Position numbers and translations under genes: made by a program
Shown here: piece after piece, positions 41,678 through 51,576 of the stretch
Layout of the letters: every line of letters starts with the position of its first letter
How positions within the stretch are numbered: the first letter of the stretch is position 1
Notes under the pieces: model-generated
Told to the model about the DNA's origin: nothing
What the model saw: the letters and a program-made list of their open reading frames with translations, nothing else
The model's database searches: none
Origin: CBDCFT01 sp965216365
GTDB taxonomy: Bacteria; Pseudomonadota; Gammaproteobacteria; Arenicellales; CBDCFT01
Assembly: GCA_965216365.1 (NCBI GenBank)
Contig: CBDCFT010000081.1
Location: 62,001 to 126,000 of the forward strand
DNA length: 64,000 nt
Direction of reading: 5' to 3'

Positions 41678-42832
41678 ATGGGGAAACCGCAACAAAAGGT
41701 CAACAACAAGCATTTTACTATCTCTACCGAAGAGGTTATTGCTATCCTGGAAACGGCCGTGGAAGGCATCGTCACTATCGACCTTGATGGCATCGTGCGT
41801 TTATTTAACCCGGCCGCGGAAGTGATGTTTGGTTACGACGCGCGTGAAGTGATAGGACAAAACGTCAACATGCTCATGCCGGAACCCCATGATGATCAAC
41901 ACAACAGGTTTTTAAGCCATTATCTTGATACTGGCAAGAAACGGATTATCGGCATTGGCCGGGAGGTGATGGGTAAACGGAAAGACGGGCAAATTTTTCC
42001 GCTGGACTTATCTGTCTCAGAAGTCAATGTGGATGGTAAACGTAGTTTCGCCGGCGTATTACGTGATATCACCGAACGCAAGGAAATGGAAACAGCGTTG
42101 CGACAACATGCCGAGCATCTCGCCCATTATGATCGGGTCGATATGATGGGTGAATTCGCTGCGGGTATCGCTCACGAAATTAACCAACCACTGACCGCGA
42201 TCGCGACCTATGCTCAGGCCTGCCGGCGTCTTATAGAATCGGACCAGGACGACAAGCAGGAAGTGAGTGAGGCGCTGGAAACCATAAGTCAACAGGCTGA
42301 GCGGGCCGGCGAAGTCATTCGCCGCCTGCGCAACATGGTTAAACGCACCGATTCACAGCGAAAACCACACGATATAAACAAGCTGATAGGGGATGCGTTT
42401 CGCCTGGCAAAACTGGACACGCGAACATCCGGCCTTGACATGCGACTTGACTTGCAGGATGACCTGCCACAAGTCGAGATAGATGCTATACAGATTCAGC
42501 AAGTCATACTTAACCTTATTCGCAATGCCGTCGATGCGTTATCCGATCATCCGGCAGGGGAGCAATGTGTCATCGTAAAGACCGAACTTGGGGACGATGA
42601 AAAAATAGTTATAATCGTCACTGATAACGGCGTCGGCATCCCCCCAGATATCCAGCATGATTTGTTTAATCCATTTTTTACCACCAAAGAAAAAGGCATG
42701 GGTATCGGCTTGTCCATATCGCAATCCATTGTGACCGCCCATGGTGGTAAACTTTGGTTTGAATCGGAGCCTGACAAAGGTAGTTCGTTTTATGTATCTC
42801 TGCCCTGTGCTTTAACACCGAATGACCAGTGA
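41678..42832 (+). CDS. fixL: FixL-like heme-PAS oxygen-sensing histidine kinase
   Basis: A 384-residue soluble kinase. PAS domain at about 15-135: the FixL signature LMPEPHDDQHNRFL with H75 as proximal heme ligand, and KKRIIGIGREV placing I90 and R95 at +15 and +20 from the His, where FixL has I215 and R220 that contact bound O2. Then HisKA with FAAGIAHEINQPL (phospho-His 166), N-box NLIRNAVDAL, TDNGVGIPP and GMGIGLSIS. It should sense O2 and phosphorylate the FixJ-like regulator, with which it overlaps by 11 bases. No membrane segments. Confidence 0.93.
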   Translation: MGKPQQKVNNKHFTISTEEVIAILETAVEGIVTIDLDGIVRLFNPAAEVMFGYDAREVIGQNVNMLMPEPHDDQHNRFLSHYLDTGKKRIIGIGREVMGKRKDGQIFPLDLSVSEVNVDGKRSFAGVLRDITERKEMETALRQHAEHLAHYDRVDMMGEFAAGIAHEINQPLTAIATYAQACRRLIESDQDDKQEVSEALETISQQAERAGEVIRRLRNMVKRTDSQRKPHDINKLIGDAFRLAKLDTRTSGLDMRLDLQDDLPQVEIDAIQIQQVILNLIRNAVDALSDHPAGEQCVIVKTELGDDEKIVIIVTDNGVGIPPDIQHDLFNPFFTTKEKGMGIGLSISQSIVTAHGGKLWFESEPDKGSSFYVSLPCALTPNDQ

Positions 42833-43433
42833 ACCAATAGTATTTATCGTCGACGACGATAAAGCCGTACGTGATTCCATAAAGCTGCTAATGAAATCAG
42901 TGGGCAGACCGGCTGAGACATACGGTTCGGGCGACGAGTTTCTCGATGCTTTCAGCCCTGACTGGAGCGGTTGCCTGATTCTCGATATTCGCATGCCGGG
43001 CATGAGTGGGTTGGAACTGCAGGAAAAATTAAATGCACTGGGATCACAACTGAAGATTGTATTTATCACGGGTCATGGTGACATCCCGATGGCGGTTCAG
43101 GCCATGAAACACGGCGCCGCTGAATTTCTGCAAAAACCGTTTCGAGACCAGGATTTGATCGATCATGTTAGCAAACTGTGCGACAAGGCGTTCGAAACAC
43201 TATCGGACCAGGCCGAGAAACAAACCGTACGTCAGCGTTTGCAAGAACTCAGTGAACGCGAACGCGATATCATGAGCCGAATTGTCGAAGGACAGGCAAA
43301 CAAAGCGATTGCAATTGATCTTGACTTAAGTCCACGAACGGTGGAAGTACATCGATCAAACGTTATGAGAAAAATGCAGGCCCGCTCGCTCGCGCATTTG
43401 ATACGCATGGTGTTGTTTATCGAAGCAAGCTAG
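42822..43433 (+). CDS. fixJ: FixJ-like response regulator
   Basis: A 203-residue two-domain regulator: receiver with acidic pocket D11-D13, phospho-acceptor D55 in CLILDIRMPGMSGLE, FITGHGDIPMAVQAMKHGAAEFLQKPF (Thr and Lys of the active site), and a LuxR/GerE HTH (LSERERDIMSRIVEGQANKAIAIDLDLSPRTVEVHRSNVMRKM). In rhizobia FixJ drives fixK and cbb3 genes; here the target may be dnr or the cbb3 genes, which is inference. Translationally coupled to the kinase. Confidence 0.93.
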   Translation: MTSEPIVFIVDDDKAVRDSIKLLMKSVGRPAETYGSGDEFLDAFSPDWSGCLILDIRMPGMSGLELQEKLNALGSQLKIVFITGHGDIPMAVQAMKHGAAEFLQKPFRDQDLIDHVSKLCDKAFETLSDQAEKQTVRQRLQELSERERDIMSRIVEGQANKAIAIDLDLSPRTVEVHRSNVMRKMQARSLAHLIRMVLFIEAS

Positions 43434-43446
43434 ACGCGACAAGTGG

Positions 43447-44412
43447 ATGAGTAAAAAAATAATCATCCAGGGGGCGGCTTCCATCTCTGAAGTACCGGGC
43501 ATTGAGACAATCGCCAATCGTGCCGAGTTAATATGTGCCAATGACACCGAGCAATTGCGCGATGCCTTAAGCGACGGAGAAATATTACTCGGATGGGATT
43601 TTAAGGCCGGCAGTCTGCGCGATGCATGGAGTAGTGCAAAAAAATTGCACTGGATTCACTGGTGCGGTGCAGGCGTTGATGCCGTGTTGTTCCCGGAATT
43701 GCGCAATAGCGATGTAGTGCTGACCAATTCCCGCGGCATATTCGATCAGGCCATGGCCGAATATGTACTCGGATTGATTATTGCATTGACCAAGCAATTT
43801 CCACAAACCCTGGCGTTTCAGCGTCGATGCCAATGGCGGCACCGACTGACGGAAAACATCACCGGTCGCAGAGTGTTACTCGTCGGTGTCGGCAGTATTG
43901 GCCGCTCTATTGCTCGATTGTTAACTGCCGCCGGAATGAATGTGTATGGCGTGGGTACCAGGGCGCGCGATAACGACGCGGACTTTGGTGCGATCGCCGG
44001 TATTGATGACCTGAATTCTTTGCTTCCCGATGCCGACTATGTCATCAATATCGTTCCGCTAACGCAAAAGACTACGCACTTGTTTGGCGCTCCGCAGTTT
44101 AAGGCGATGAAAGCCACCGCACACTTTATTAATGTTGGTCGTGGTGCCTCCGTTAATGAAAAAGCATTGATTGAGGCGTTAGCTAAAAACGAAATTGCGG
44201 GCGCCGCACTGGACGTTTTTGAAACCGAACCGTTGCCTGAAAACAGTCCTTTGTGGGCCATGCCAAATGTCATTGTCTCACCCCACATGTCCGGGGATTT
44301 TCGCGGACACCTGGAAGAACTGGCAAGAGTATTTGTTGAGAACTTTAGACGTTATCAATCAGGCGAAAGGCTAATGAATATTGTTGACAAAAAATTAGGA
44401 TACGTGGTTTAG
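43447..44412 (+). CDS. D-2-hydroxyacid dehydrogenase
   Basis: A 321-residue NAD(P)-dependent enzyme. LLVGVGSIGRSIARLL is the Rossmann GxGxxG (about 143-157); the catalytic residues are seen in INVGRGASVNEKAL (Arg), ALDVFETEPLPENSPLW (Glu) and NVIVSPHMSGD (His). The substrate cannot be read from sequence; GhrA-like hydroxypyruvate/glyoxylate reduction is a common role. It starts 13 bases after fixJ and may be co-transcribed. Confidence 0.88.
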   Translation: MSKKIIIQGAASISEVPGIETIANRAELICANDTEQLRDALSDGEILLGWDFKAGSLRDAWSSAKKLHWIHWCGAGVDAVLFPELRNSDVVLTNSRGIFDQAMAEYVLGLIIALTKQFPQTLAFQRRCQWRHRLTENITGRRVLLVGVGSIGRSIARLLTAAGMNVYGVGTRARDNDADFGAIAGIDDLNSLLPDADYVINIVPLTQKTTHLFGAPQFKAMKATAHFINVGRGASVNEKALIEALAKNEIAGAALDVFETEPLPENSPLWAMPNVIVSPHMSGDFRGHLEELARVFVENFRRYQSGERLMNIVDKKLGYVV

Positions 44413-44780
44413 GCACCGGATATTTGTTTTCAGTTTATTAGTTTATAAATTTGAACGAATAAGTCAGAATTCCATGGCAAGTTGGAGCGAGTGGCGACCG
44501 CCAGGGAAGGCGGAAGTGCTGGCACTGCAGGAGCAATTGGCAGTCTCGCGAATCGTTTTATCCGTTATGTCCACTTCGCTCAGCAATATGAAAACACGCG
44601 TGACACTGTCATCATGACTCAACAATCCTAACGTCAGTGTCCTTCGCGGCTAAAGCCGCTCCTACAAGCGATTTACTCCTTCTCTACATACGCAGTCGTT
44701 GGTTTGCTCCAACGCAAAGGATAAAAGATAGAACAGCGGTTGTGTTTCATAAAGCTCGCGTCAACAAAAATCATTGTTTG
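44413..44780. other. intergenic stretch with REP-like hairpin
   Basis: No convincing gene in 368 bases. At about 44645-44659 GCGGCTAAAGCCGC forms a hairpin followed by TCCTACAAGCG, the right arm of REP-type repeats (compare CTCCTACA at 56332-56339). The rest, including GGCGACCGCCAGGGAAGGC near 44490, shows nothing I can assign. It separates two convergent genes. Confidence 0.5.
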
Positions 44781-46064
44781 TTACGGTCTTTCCAACACCG
44801 CCGCGACGCCCATGCCACCCGCAGTGCAAACCGATATCAAGCCCCTGCCCGCCCCCTTCTGCTCGAGTAGCTTTGCCAGAGTAGAAACAATTCGTGTTCC
44901 GGTAGCGGCAAACGGATGACCGACGGCGATGCTGCTTCCGACTGTATTCAGGCGTGCCCTGTCAATGCTGCCCATGGGCTTGTCACGACCCAAAACATCT
45001 TTGCAATAGGCTTCATTCTCCCAAGCTTTTAATGTGCATAACACCTGCGCGGCAAAGGCTTCGTGAATTTCATAGAAATCGAAATCCTGTATTTCCATGT
45101 TCAGCGCGGCTAACAGGTTGGATACTGCCGCTGCGGGCGCCATCAACAAACCTTCCAGGCCACCGATAAAATCGACCGCGGCCGAACGCGAATCGCCAAA
45201 GTACGCCTGAACCGGGAGATTGTTTTGCTGCGCCCATTCTTCACTCGCCAACAACACACAACTCGCACCGTCGGTAAGCGGCGAACTGTTGCCAGCCGTG
45301 AGCGAACCGTGCATGGATTTGTCGAATACCGGTAGTAACTGCGTCAATTTTTCCAAACTGGTTTCAGGGCGAATATTGTTGTCTTGCGATACACCGCAAA
45401 ACTCGGTAACGATGTCGGCATAAAATCCATCCTGGTAAGCCTTTGCGGCTTTGTGATGACTGGCCAGAGCCAGCTCATCCTGTTCGAGCCGCGTGATGTT
45501 CCACATTTTCACCATTTGCTCAGTATGCTCCCCCATAGACAGTCCAGTGCGTGGCTCGGCCACTTGCGGAAACCAGGGTTTGAGTTCACGTGGTCGAAAT
45601 CCTTTCCAGGCTTTCAACCTGGCTGCCATATTGCGGGTGCGCCGCGTTGCCAGTAGTCGTTGTGTCAACCGCTTGCCATAAACAATGGGTACATCGCTCG
45701 TGGTGTCCGCGCCGCCGGCAATTCCACATTCAATCTGACCCATGGCGATCTTGTTTGCTATCAGGATGGTTGCATCCAGACTGGTGGCACAGGCGCGTTG
45801 CAGTGTTATACCCGGTGTCTTAGGCGATAACTCTGCCCCCAGCACCACTTCCCGCGCGAGGTTCCAGTCAGCCGAATGTTTGATCACGGCACCGACAGCA
45901 ACCTCTCCCAACTGTCGACCGTACAAACCGAATCGATCAATCAAACCATCGACCGCGGCCGTCATCATTTCCTGATTACCAGTTTGCGCATACACCGTAT
46001 TCGCACGGCAAAACGGAATACGCGAACCTCCCACGACCGCAACCCGCCGGGGTGTCCGATTCAA
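44781..46064 (-). CDS. fadI: acetyl-CoA C-acyltransferase (FadI-like thiolase)
   Basis: A 427-residue thiolase for beta-oxidation or acetoacetyl-CoA cleavage. Active-site nucleophile in QRACATSLDA (Cys about 98), IHEAFAAQVL (His), NTVGSSIAVGHPFAATGTR (His) and SVCTAGGMGVAAVLE (second Cys). The length and ITLQRACATS segment favour the FadI (anaerobic-type/long chain) branch over FadA. No fadJ partner is adjacent. Confidence 0.9.
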   Translation of the reverse strand: MNRTPRRVAVVGGSRIPFCRANTVYAQTGNQEMMTAAVDGLIDRFGLYGRQLGEVAVGAVIKHSADWNLAREVVLGAELSPKTPGITLQRACATSLDATILIANKIAMGQIECGIAGGADTTSDVPIVYGKRLTQRLLATRRTRNMAARLKAWKGFRPRELKPWFPQVAEPRTGLSMGEHTEQMVKMWNITRLEQDELALASHHKAAKAYQDGFYADIVTEFCGVSQDNNIRPETSLEKLTQLLPVFDKSMHGSLTAGNSSPLTDGASCVLLASEEWAQQNNLPVQAYFGDSRSAAVDFIGGLEGLLMAPAAAVSNLLAALNMEIQDFDFYEIHEAFAAQVLCTLKAWENEAYCKDVLGRDKPMGSIDRARLNTVGSSIAVGHPFAATGTRIVSTLAKLLEQKGAGRGLISVCTAGGMGVAAVLERP

Positions 46065-46155
46065 CTATTTAACTCCAACATTTTTCTCTCTACTCATACG
46101 CAAAGTGCTATAAAGCACTAACCTCAAAACGCGTGTCTCTAAAACCAATCCTAAC

Positions 46156-47478
46156 ATGCCGCCCGCTACCGAATGGAATCCCAGCGAATGGAATCGGAAG
46201 GTCTGGCGTATGGCGGGACCAATCATTATTTCCAATCTATCTGTGCCACTGGTAGGCATTGTCGATACCGCCGTGGTCGGACATTTGCCGAACCCGGAAT
46301 ATATTGGTGCGGTGGCGTTAGGTGCGATTATTTTCAGCTTTGTGTATTGGGGATTCGGCTTTCTGCGTATGGGTACGACCGGTTTTATTGCGCAATACTT
46401 TGGGCGGGACGACTTCGCGGAAATCCGCAATCTGCTTTGTCGTGCCTTTTTTCTATCGACCATTCTCGGTTTAGTCATTGTTTTATTGCAGCTACCGATT
46501 AACGGTATTGCATTCCGGCTGCTGGAAGGAACAGCCGAAGTGGAAGCATATGCATCAGAGTACTTCAAGATTCGCGTTTGGGGTGCACCGGCGGCACTCG
46601 CCACTTATGTCATCCTCGGTGCCTTGATCGGCATGCACAATGCCCGTGCAATACTCGTTTTACAATTAATACTAAATGGTACCAATATTGTTCTGGATAT
46701 TATATTCGTCACTGTTTTTCACTGGAACGTCGCCGGTGTCGCCTGGGCAACATTGATCAGTGAGTATCTGGCCATGGCGGTTGGACTGTGGTTGCTATTT
46801 GATTCTCGCGTCAAAGGCGCCGTCGATATAAAACAGACTCTCACTTTCTCAAAAATCAAGGTTCTTCTAAAGGTTAACTTCAATATTTTTGTTCGTACTA
46901 TTTTTATCATCTTTGCATTCTCCTATTTCACTGCACTCAGCACTAAACTGGGTAATATTGTGCTGGCGGCAAATGCGGTGTTGCTTCATTTAAACAGCCT
47001 GATGGCACATGGCCTGGACGGATTCGCACACGCCGCGGAGGCCCTAGTCGGCAGCGAATACGGTAAACGAAACCGCCACAGTTTCCGGCTGGCTGTCAGG
47101 ACATCGACCCTTTGGGCATTAATTACGGGACTCTTGTTTACTGCAACCTATTTTTTTTGGGGCGATGACATTGTCGCCTTAATCACCAACATCGAAGATG
47201 TAAAAACGACTGCAAATCAGTACCTGCCGTGGGTGATTGTGTTGCCTGTGATTTCCGTGTGGAGTTTTCAACTCGACGGGATTTTTATCGGTACGACCCA
47301 TACCCGTGAAATGCGCGATGGCATGATTGTTTCCACCGTGGTTTACCTGGTTTGCACCTGGTTGTTCGTCGCTTGGTGGCACAACCACGGCCTTTGGCTG
47401 TCGCTTATGGTGTTTATGATCCTGCGTGCAGTGACACTGGGGTTTTGGTATGGTCGCATCGAATCTTCAATGAATTAA
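46156..47478 (+). CDS. MATE-family efflux protein (DinF-like)
   Basis: A 440-residue twelve-span exporter. N-terminal region KVWRMAGPIIISNLSVPLVGIVDTAVVGHL is the MATE/DinF hallmark, with GFLRMGTTGFIAQYFGRDD and a second half starting at FNIFVRTIFIIFAFSYFTALS and LNSLMAHGLDGFAHAAEALVGSEYG. DinF members export organic cations or bile-type compounds using Na+ or H+. It is divergent from the thiolase. Confidence 0.92.
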   Translation: MPPATEWNPSEWNRKVWRMAGPIIISNLSVPLVGIVDTAVVGHLPNPEYIGAVALGAIIFSFVYWGFGFLRMGTTGFIAQYFGRDDFAEIRNLLCRAFFLSTILGLVIVLLQLPINGIAFRLLEGTAEVEAYASEYFKIRVWGAPAALATYVILGALIGMHNARAILVLQLILNGTNIVLDIIFVTVFHWNVAGVAWATLISEYLAMAVGLWLLFDSRVKGAVDIKQTLTFSKIKVLLKVNFNIFVRTIFIIFAFSYFTALSTKLGNIVLAANAVLLHLNSLMAHGLDGFAHAAEALVGSEYGKRNRHSFRLAVRTSTLWALITGLLFTATYFFWGDDIVALITNIEDVKTTANQYLPWVIVLPVISVWSFQLDGIFIGTTHTREMRDGMIVSTVVYLVCTWLFVAWWHNHGLWLSLMVFMILRAVTLGFWYGRIESSMN

Positions 47479-47488
47479 CCAGGCAAGT

Positions 47489-48326
47489 ATGCAAAAACTC
47501 ATCACACTTCCATCCGGCGAAACCGTGCCTAATCTTGGCCTCGGCACATGGCGCATGGGCGAAAACGCAAGCTCGCGCACACTGGAAGTCAAGGCGCTGC
47601 AAACAGGTCTTGATCTGGGTATGAATCTGATCGACACTGCCGAGATGTATGGCGAAGGCGGTGCGGAGGAAGTCATTGCCGAGGCTATCGAGGGTCACCG
47701 TGACGATGTTTTTCTGGTCAGCAAGGTTTATCCACACAACGCCTCACGTGCGGGTGTAATTAAAGCGTGCGAACGATCTTTAAAACGCCTGCATACCGAT
47801 CATATCGATTTGTACCTGTTACACTGGCGCGGGCAAGTACCTGTGAGTGAAACCCTGCAAGGATTCCAAAAACTTGTGGACTGCGGGAAGATTCGCTACT
47901 TTGGTGTCAGCAATTTCGACACGGACGATATGAACGAATGGTGTTCACTAAACGGAGGTGATGAAACTGCATCCAATCAAGTGATTTACAATCTCAACCG
48001 GCGCGGTATCGAATGGGATTTGCTGCCCTGGTGCACTGAAACAAACATTCCTGTTATGGCTTATTCACCACTCGATCAGGGGCGCATTGAACAACCACCC
48101 TGCGTTAAAGAAAATCGCCACGGAATACGACGCCACTCCCATGCAGATTGCTCTGGCCTGGGTGCTGCATCGGGACAATATTATCGTTATCCCAAAATCG
48201 TCCAACCTCAAACACGTCGAACAAAATCACGCAGCGCTGAATATTAAAATGGATACAGAAACTCTGGCGGAACTGGATCGTGCATTCCCACCGCCGGGTT
48301 CAGCGCAACCATTAGATATTCTTTGA
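47489..48326 (+). CDS. aldo/keto reductase, frameshifted
   Basis: NAD(P)H-dependent reductase of (about) 279 residues. LGLGTWRMGE, LIDTAEMYGEGGAEEVI (Asp, Tyr), DVFLVSKVYPHN (Lys) and DLYLLHWRG (His) give the catalytic tetrad; YFGVSNF and AYSPLDQG follow. The frame breaks after DQG; the next frame continues ALNNHPALKKIATEYDATPMQIALAW and IPKSSN. One extra G in the GGGG run at 48079-48082 explains it. The substrate is unknown. Confidence 0.85.
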
Positions 48327-48329
48327 TTC

Positions 48330-49039
48330 GTGTCAGCGGCAACAAACCATAAAGCCAGACTTGGTATTTTGGTATTAGATACCACATTTCCGCGCATTAT
48401 TGGCGACGTCGGCAATCCGAAAACATGGCCGTTTCCAGTGACGATTGAAAACAGTGCAAGGCGCGTCGCCGAGTAAAGTTACGGGGCCAGAAATCGCGTC
48501 ATTACTGGATGCGTTTAGCGAAGCTGCCGATGAATTAGTAGACAAAGGCGTGGATGGCATTACTACGACATGCGGATTTCTGGGGTGGCTGCAGGAACCG
48601 CTGGCCAAAAAGTTGTACCGTACCTGTCGCCACGTCGAGCCTGTTACAAATTCCCAGTATCAACGCACTATTGCCACCCGGCAAACGCGCTGGCGTCATT
48701 ACCTTTTCATCCGACTTGTTGACCGAGAGCCACTTCGAAAGTGTTGGCGCACCTGCAAACACACCGCGCCAGGGTTTATCCAAAGACAGTGCATTTTATC
48801 GAATGATCATCAAAGGACACGACAAGATTGATACTACTCAGGCAAAGCTGGATGTCATTGATGCAGGTAAAAAACTGATCAACGACTATCCTGCGGTGGG
48901 CGCCATCGTTATCGAATGCGCAAACATGCCACCTTACAGTGCCGACTTGCGCCGTGAACTGGGCCTGCCTGTCTACGATCCTTATACATTTATTTCCTGG
49001 TTTTATTCCAGCCTGGAGCCAGTCAGGTTCGACAACTAA
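48330..49039 (+). CDS. aspartate/glutamate racemase-like protein, two frameshifts
   Basis: About 236 residues reconstructed across three frames. From a GTG at 48330: LGILVLDTTFPRIIGDVGNP; then, after an apparent extra A in the GAAAAC run near 48448-48451, TVQGASPSKVTGPEIASLLDAF and GVDGITTTCGFLGWLQ (first catalytic Cys); after another extra A in AAAAA near 48608-48612, TSSLLQIPSINALLPPGKRAGVITFSS and AIVIECANMPPYSADLR (second Cys). Both cysteines of the racemase family are kept. It directly follows the aldo/keto reductase. Confidence 0.8.
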
Positions 49040-49145
49040 CGCGACTGGTTGCTATTAATAGAATCAACCTCCAAACGATTAAAAACCCCATGCTTTAGTG
49101 TTTTAACTAAAACATACTGTAAGCACCTTACAAAAGTGTCGAATC

Positions 49146-50300
49146 TTGCTGAACTCTGACCATCTTCGTCTGGCCGGACTGTTCTTCGTTCAAACTTTCT
49201 CGCGTGGGATTTTACTCTCGGTTATTCCGCTGCAGGCTCTGGAGTTAAGCGGTGACGCGCAACGAACCAGTATGTTGTTATTTGCAGTCAGTGTAGGCGG
49301 CATCCTGGCGGCGCTGGCGACGCCCCTAATCATTCAACGAATCGGGAATCATCTGACCTACCTGCTCGGGTGTGCGCTGATGGTTATTTCCGTTGCTTTG
49401 TTAGCTTCGGAAAACATATTGTTCTTCTCGACCGGATTGTTTTGCCATGTTTTTTCCATTGCCGCAACCGAAATCACGCTGACTCTGTATGTGCTGACCA
49501 AAGTGTCTCGCCGTAAGTTGACCCAGTTTGAACCGTGGCGTGTATTCAGTACGGTACTCGCGTTATGCATCGGCCCCTTTCTGGGTGTGTATTTTCAAAA
49601 TGCATTTTTTCACTTGTTGCCTTTTATAGTGAGTGCTGCTTTTGTTTGCCTGTCCACTATTTATTTTCGTCTGCTGGGTTTACATCGCATAGAAATTGCT
49701 CAATCCAAATCGAGAACTGTTAACCCGGTGCGTTATCTTGGACGATTTTTCAGCCAACCACGTCTTAGTCTTGCCTACAGCCTTGCGCTGGCCCGATCCT
49801 GTTGGTGGACGATGTTTGTCATCTACACGCCCATCTACGCCGAACGATCCGGTCTGGGTGAGTTAATGGGCGCAGCACTGGTTTCTATCGGTTCTGCCTG
49901 GACGCTGTCAGTACCCTTTTGGGGCTGGGTTGGCAGACGCTATGGCGTCCGTTTCTTATTGCGTACTGGCTTTATTCTCTCCGGTCTCTTGAGCACACTG
50001 ATCTATGTTTACGCTGGTTTTCCGCAAATTGCTTCCGTATTATTAGTCATCAGTGCGTTAGGCGCGACCATGCTCGATGGCGCCGGAAACGTATTGTTCT
50101 ACCGCGCCGTGCGTGCGCGGGAACGTGCGGAGATGACCGCCGTGTTTGTCTCGTACCGTGATTTTGGTCAGTTAGCGACACCCGGTCTGTATTCAGTATT
50201 ACTCGCTTTTTTAACACTACCCGTAGTGTTTTCCAGTGCGGCAGTCTGGATGTTTGTTGCAGGTTATTTTTGCCGATTTATTCCAAAACGGATGCGATAA
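49146..50300 (+). CDS. major facilitator superfamily transporter
   Basis: A 384-residue, roughly twelve-span protein. FVQTFSRGILLSVIPLQALEL opens the first span; GWVGRRYGVRFLLRTGFIL holds the loop 8-9 MFS motif; the RARERAEMTAVFVSYRDFGQLATPGLYS segment is typical of small unknown-substrate MFS permeases. Start TTG at 49146 is uncertain. The substrate cannot be inferred. Confidence 0.85.
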   Translation: MLNSDHLRLAGLFFVQTFSRGILLSVIPLQALELSGDAQRTSMLLFAVSVGGILAALATPLIIQRIGNHLTYLLGCALMVISVALLASENILFFSTGLFCHVFSIAATEITLTLYVLTKVSRRKLTQFEPWRVFSTVLALCIGPFLGVYFQNAFFHLLPFIVSAAFVCLSTIYFRLLGLHRIEIAQSKSRTVNPVRYLGRFFSQPRLSLAYSLALARSCWWTMFVIYTPIYAERSGLGELMGAALVSIGSAWTLSVPFWGWVGRRYGVRFLLRTGFILSGLLSTLIYVYAGFPQIASVLLVISALGATMLDGAGNVLFYRAVRARERAEMTAVFVSYRDFGQLATPGLYSVLLAFLTLPVVFSSAAVWMFVAGYFCRFIPKRMR

Positions 50301-50331
50301 ACATAACTCACTGCAACACTGCGCAGTAACG

Positions 50332-51243
50332 TCAGTCCACCGCCTGCCTTATCGCGGCAATATGCTCGGGACCTAAACCACAGCAACCACCGACCAGACG
50401 CGCGCCGTTATCAATCCACGTTTGCGCTGCCTTCGCCAATTCGTCAGGTTCTATTACATCGACAAACTGCCAGTTGGGCATGTTGAAATACCCTGCTTCA
50501 GGATAAACACCGAGCGGGCCTTCCCAGTATTTTCGAACCACGTCCAGCGCTTTTTCCACATCAGGCACGGCAGTGTGCATGACATTCATGATCATTGCCG
50601 GATATTGGCTCAGTTGCTTAACCACATTTTCAAAATCCATGTCTTCATAACTAAAAACTGACAGGGAATCATGCCCCTTGTGCATACGTGCGCTCACACC
50701 AATCCAAATAGGCAAATCAAATTCAAACGCTGCTTTCGTCGCCGCGATTGAAAATTCGATTTGTTCGCACATCTCCAGTGCGATCAAGTCTACGCCGGCC
50801 GCGGCCAGCAGCTCCACCTGCTCTCGTGTAGATTCTCCGACGACCGTAGGTGTATGCCAATTAAGATCGTCAGATGAAGTCCATTCACACACGGAGCCTG
50901 CAATAGCAACCGGCTTATCTGCCACATTTTCTTGTGCCTGCCGCGCTAACTCTACGGCGCTAAAATTAACTTCCTTAACTTGGTCACCGAGACCACCCGG
51001 TTCCAACATGTGTCGTGCGGCGGAAAACGTGTTAGTGATAATCACCTCGGCACCAGCGTTAATAAAATCTTCATGCGCCTGCCGCACGGCATCAGGATGC
51101 GTCAAAATCGCCCTGCTGCTCCATACCTTGTCATCCATCGGCACACCGGATTTTTCAAGATGCGTACCCATACCGCCATCAATAATGACCGGCGCGCCGT
51201 GACCTTTTATTCGGCCTTCCAGCCAGGCAATGTTATTTGTCAT
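50332..51243 (-). CDS. mmuM: homocysteine S-methyltransferase family protein
   Basis: A 303-residue Zn-dependent methyltransferase. IIDGGMGTHLEKSG at the N terminus, IITNTFSAARHML (first zinc Cys region lacks Cys here: NTFSA), and the two zinc cysteines in LVGGCCGLGPEHIAAI near the C terminus. MmuM-like enzymes use S-methylmethionine to methylate homocysteine; other family members act on betaine or unknown donors. The first of the three usual zinc cysteines could not be placed confidently, so the exact reaction is uncertain. Confidence 0.82.
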   Translation of the reverse strand: MTNNIAWLEGRIKGHGAPVIIDGGMGTHLEKSGVPMDDKVWSSRAILTHPDAVRQAHEDFINAGAEVIITNTFSAARHMLEPGGLGDQVKEVNFSAVELARQAQENVADKPVAIAGSVCEWTSSDDLNWHTPTVVGESTREQVELLAAAGVDLIALEMCEQIEFSIAATKAAFEFDLPIWIGVSARMHKGHDSLSVFSYEDMDFENVVKQLSQYPAMIMNVMHTAVPDVEKALDVVRKYWEGPLGVYPEAGYFNMPNWQFVDVIEPDELAKAAQTWIDNGARLVGGCCGLGPEHIAAIRQAVD

Positions 51244-51382
51244 TCTTTTCTATACAATTAATTAGCGGTAATTATCATTGTCTAGACGCAACTCAGCAAC
51301 CGCAATCCGATGTCATGAAATAAAATTCGGGAAACAGATTGTTATCCGAATTTCATTTACTCCGGACTGTGCATGCTGATTC

Positions 51383-51485
51383 ACCCCCATCCTAGCCTTC
51401 CCCCATAAAGGGGGAAGGAATCAAGATCGTGCTCCACCCCAAAGCATTCCCCCTCCCAACGGGAGGGGGTTAGGGGGAGGGAGAA
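51383..51485. repeat. intergenic repeat with two perfect GC hairpins
   Basis: Hairpin one is CCTTCCCCC/GGGGGAAGG (51396-51404 with 51410-51418); hairpin two is CCCCCTCCC/GGGAGGGGG (51449-51457 with 51461-51469, three-base loop). The flanks CACCCCCATCCTAGCC and GGTTAGGGGGAGGGAGAAGG resemble dispersed intergenic repeats of many gammaproteobacteria. The 333-base gap around it (51244-51576) holds nothing else I can assign. Confidence 0.6.
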
Positions 51486-51576
51486 GGCCGGTTACTGCAA
51501 CCTCATAAATCGCAGCACAATCCAGAAAGTTCTATTCCATATCGGATTCCGTTTCATTGCACCCATGCCATAATGA

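Noticed and set aside
44490..44672. A possible small RNA or attachment site
   Set aside because: Only a REP-like half-hairpin is visible; no promoter plus terminator pair and no flanking repeat to support an RNA gene or att site.
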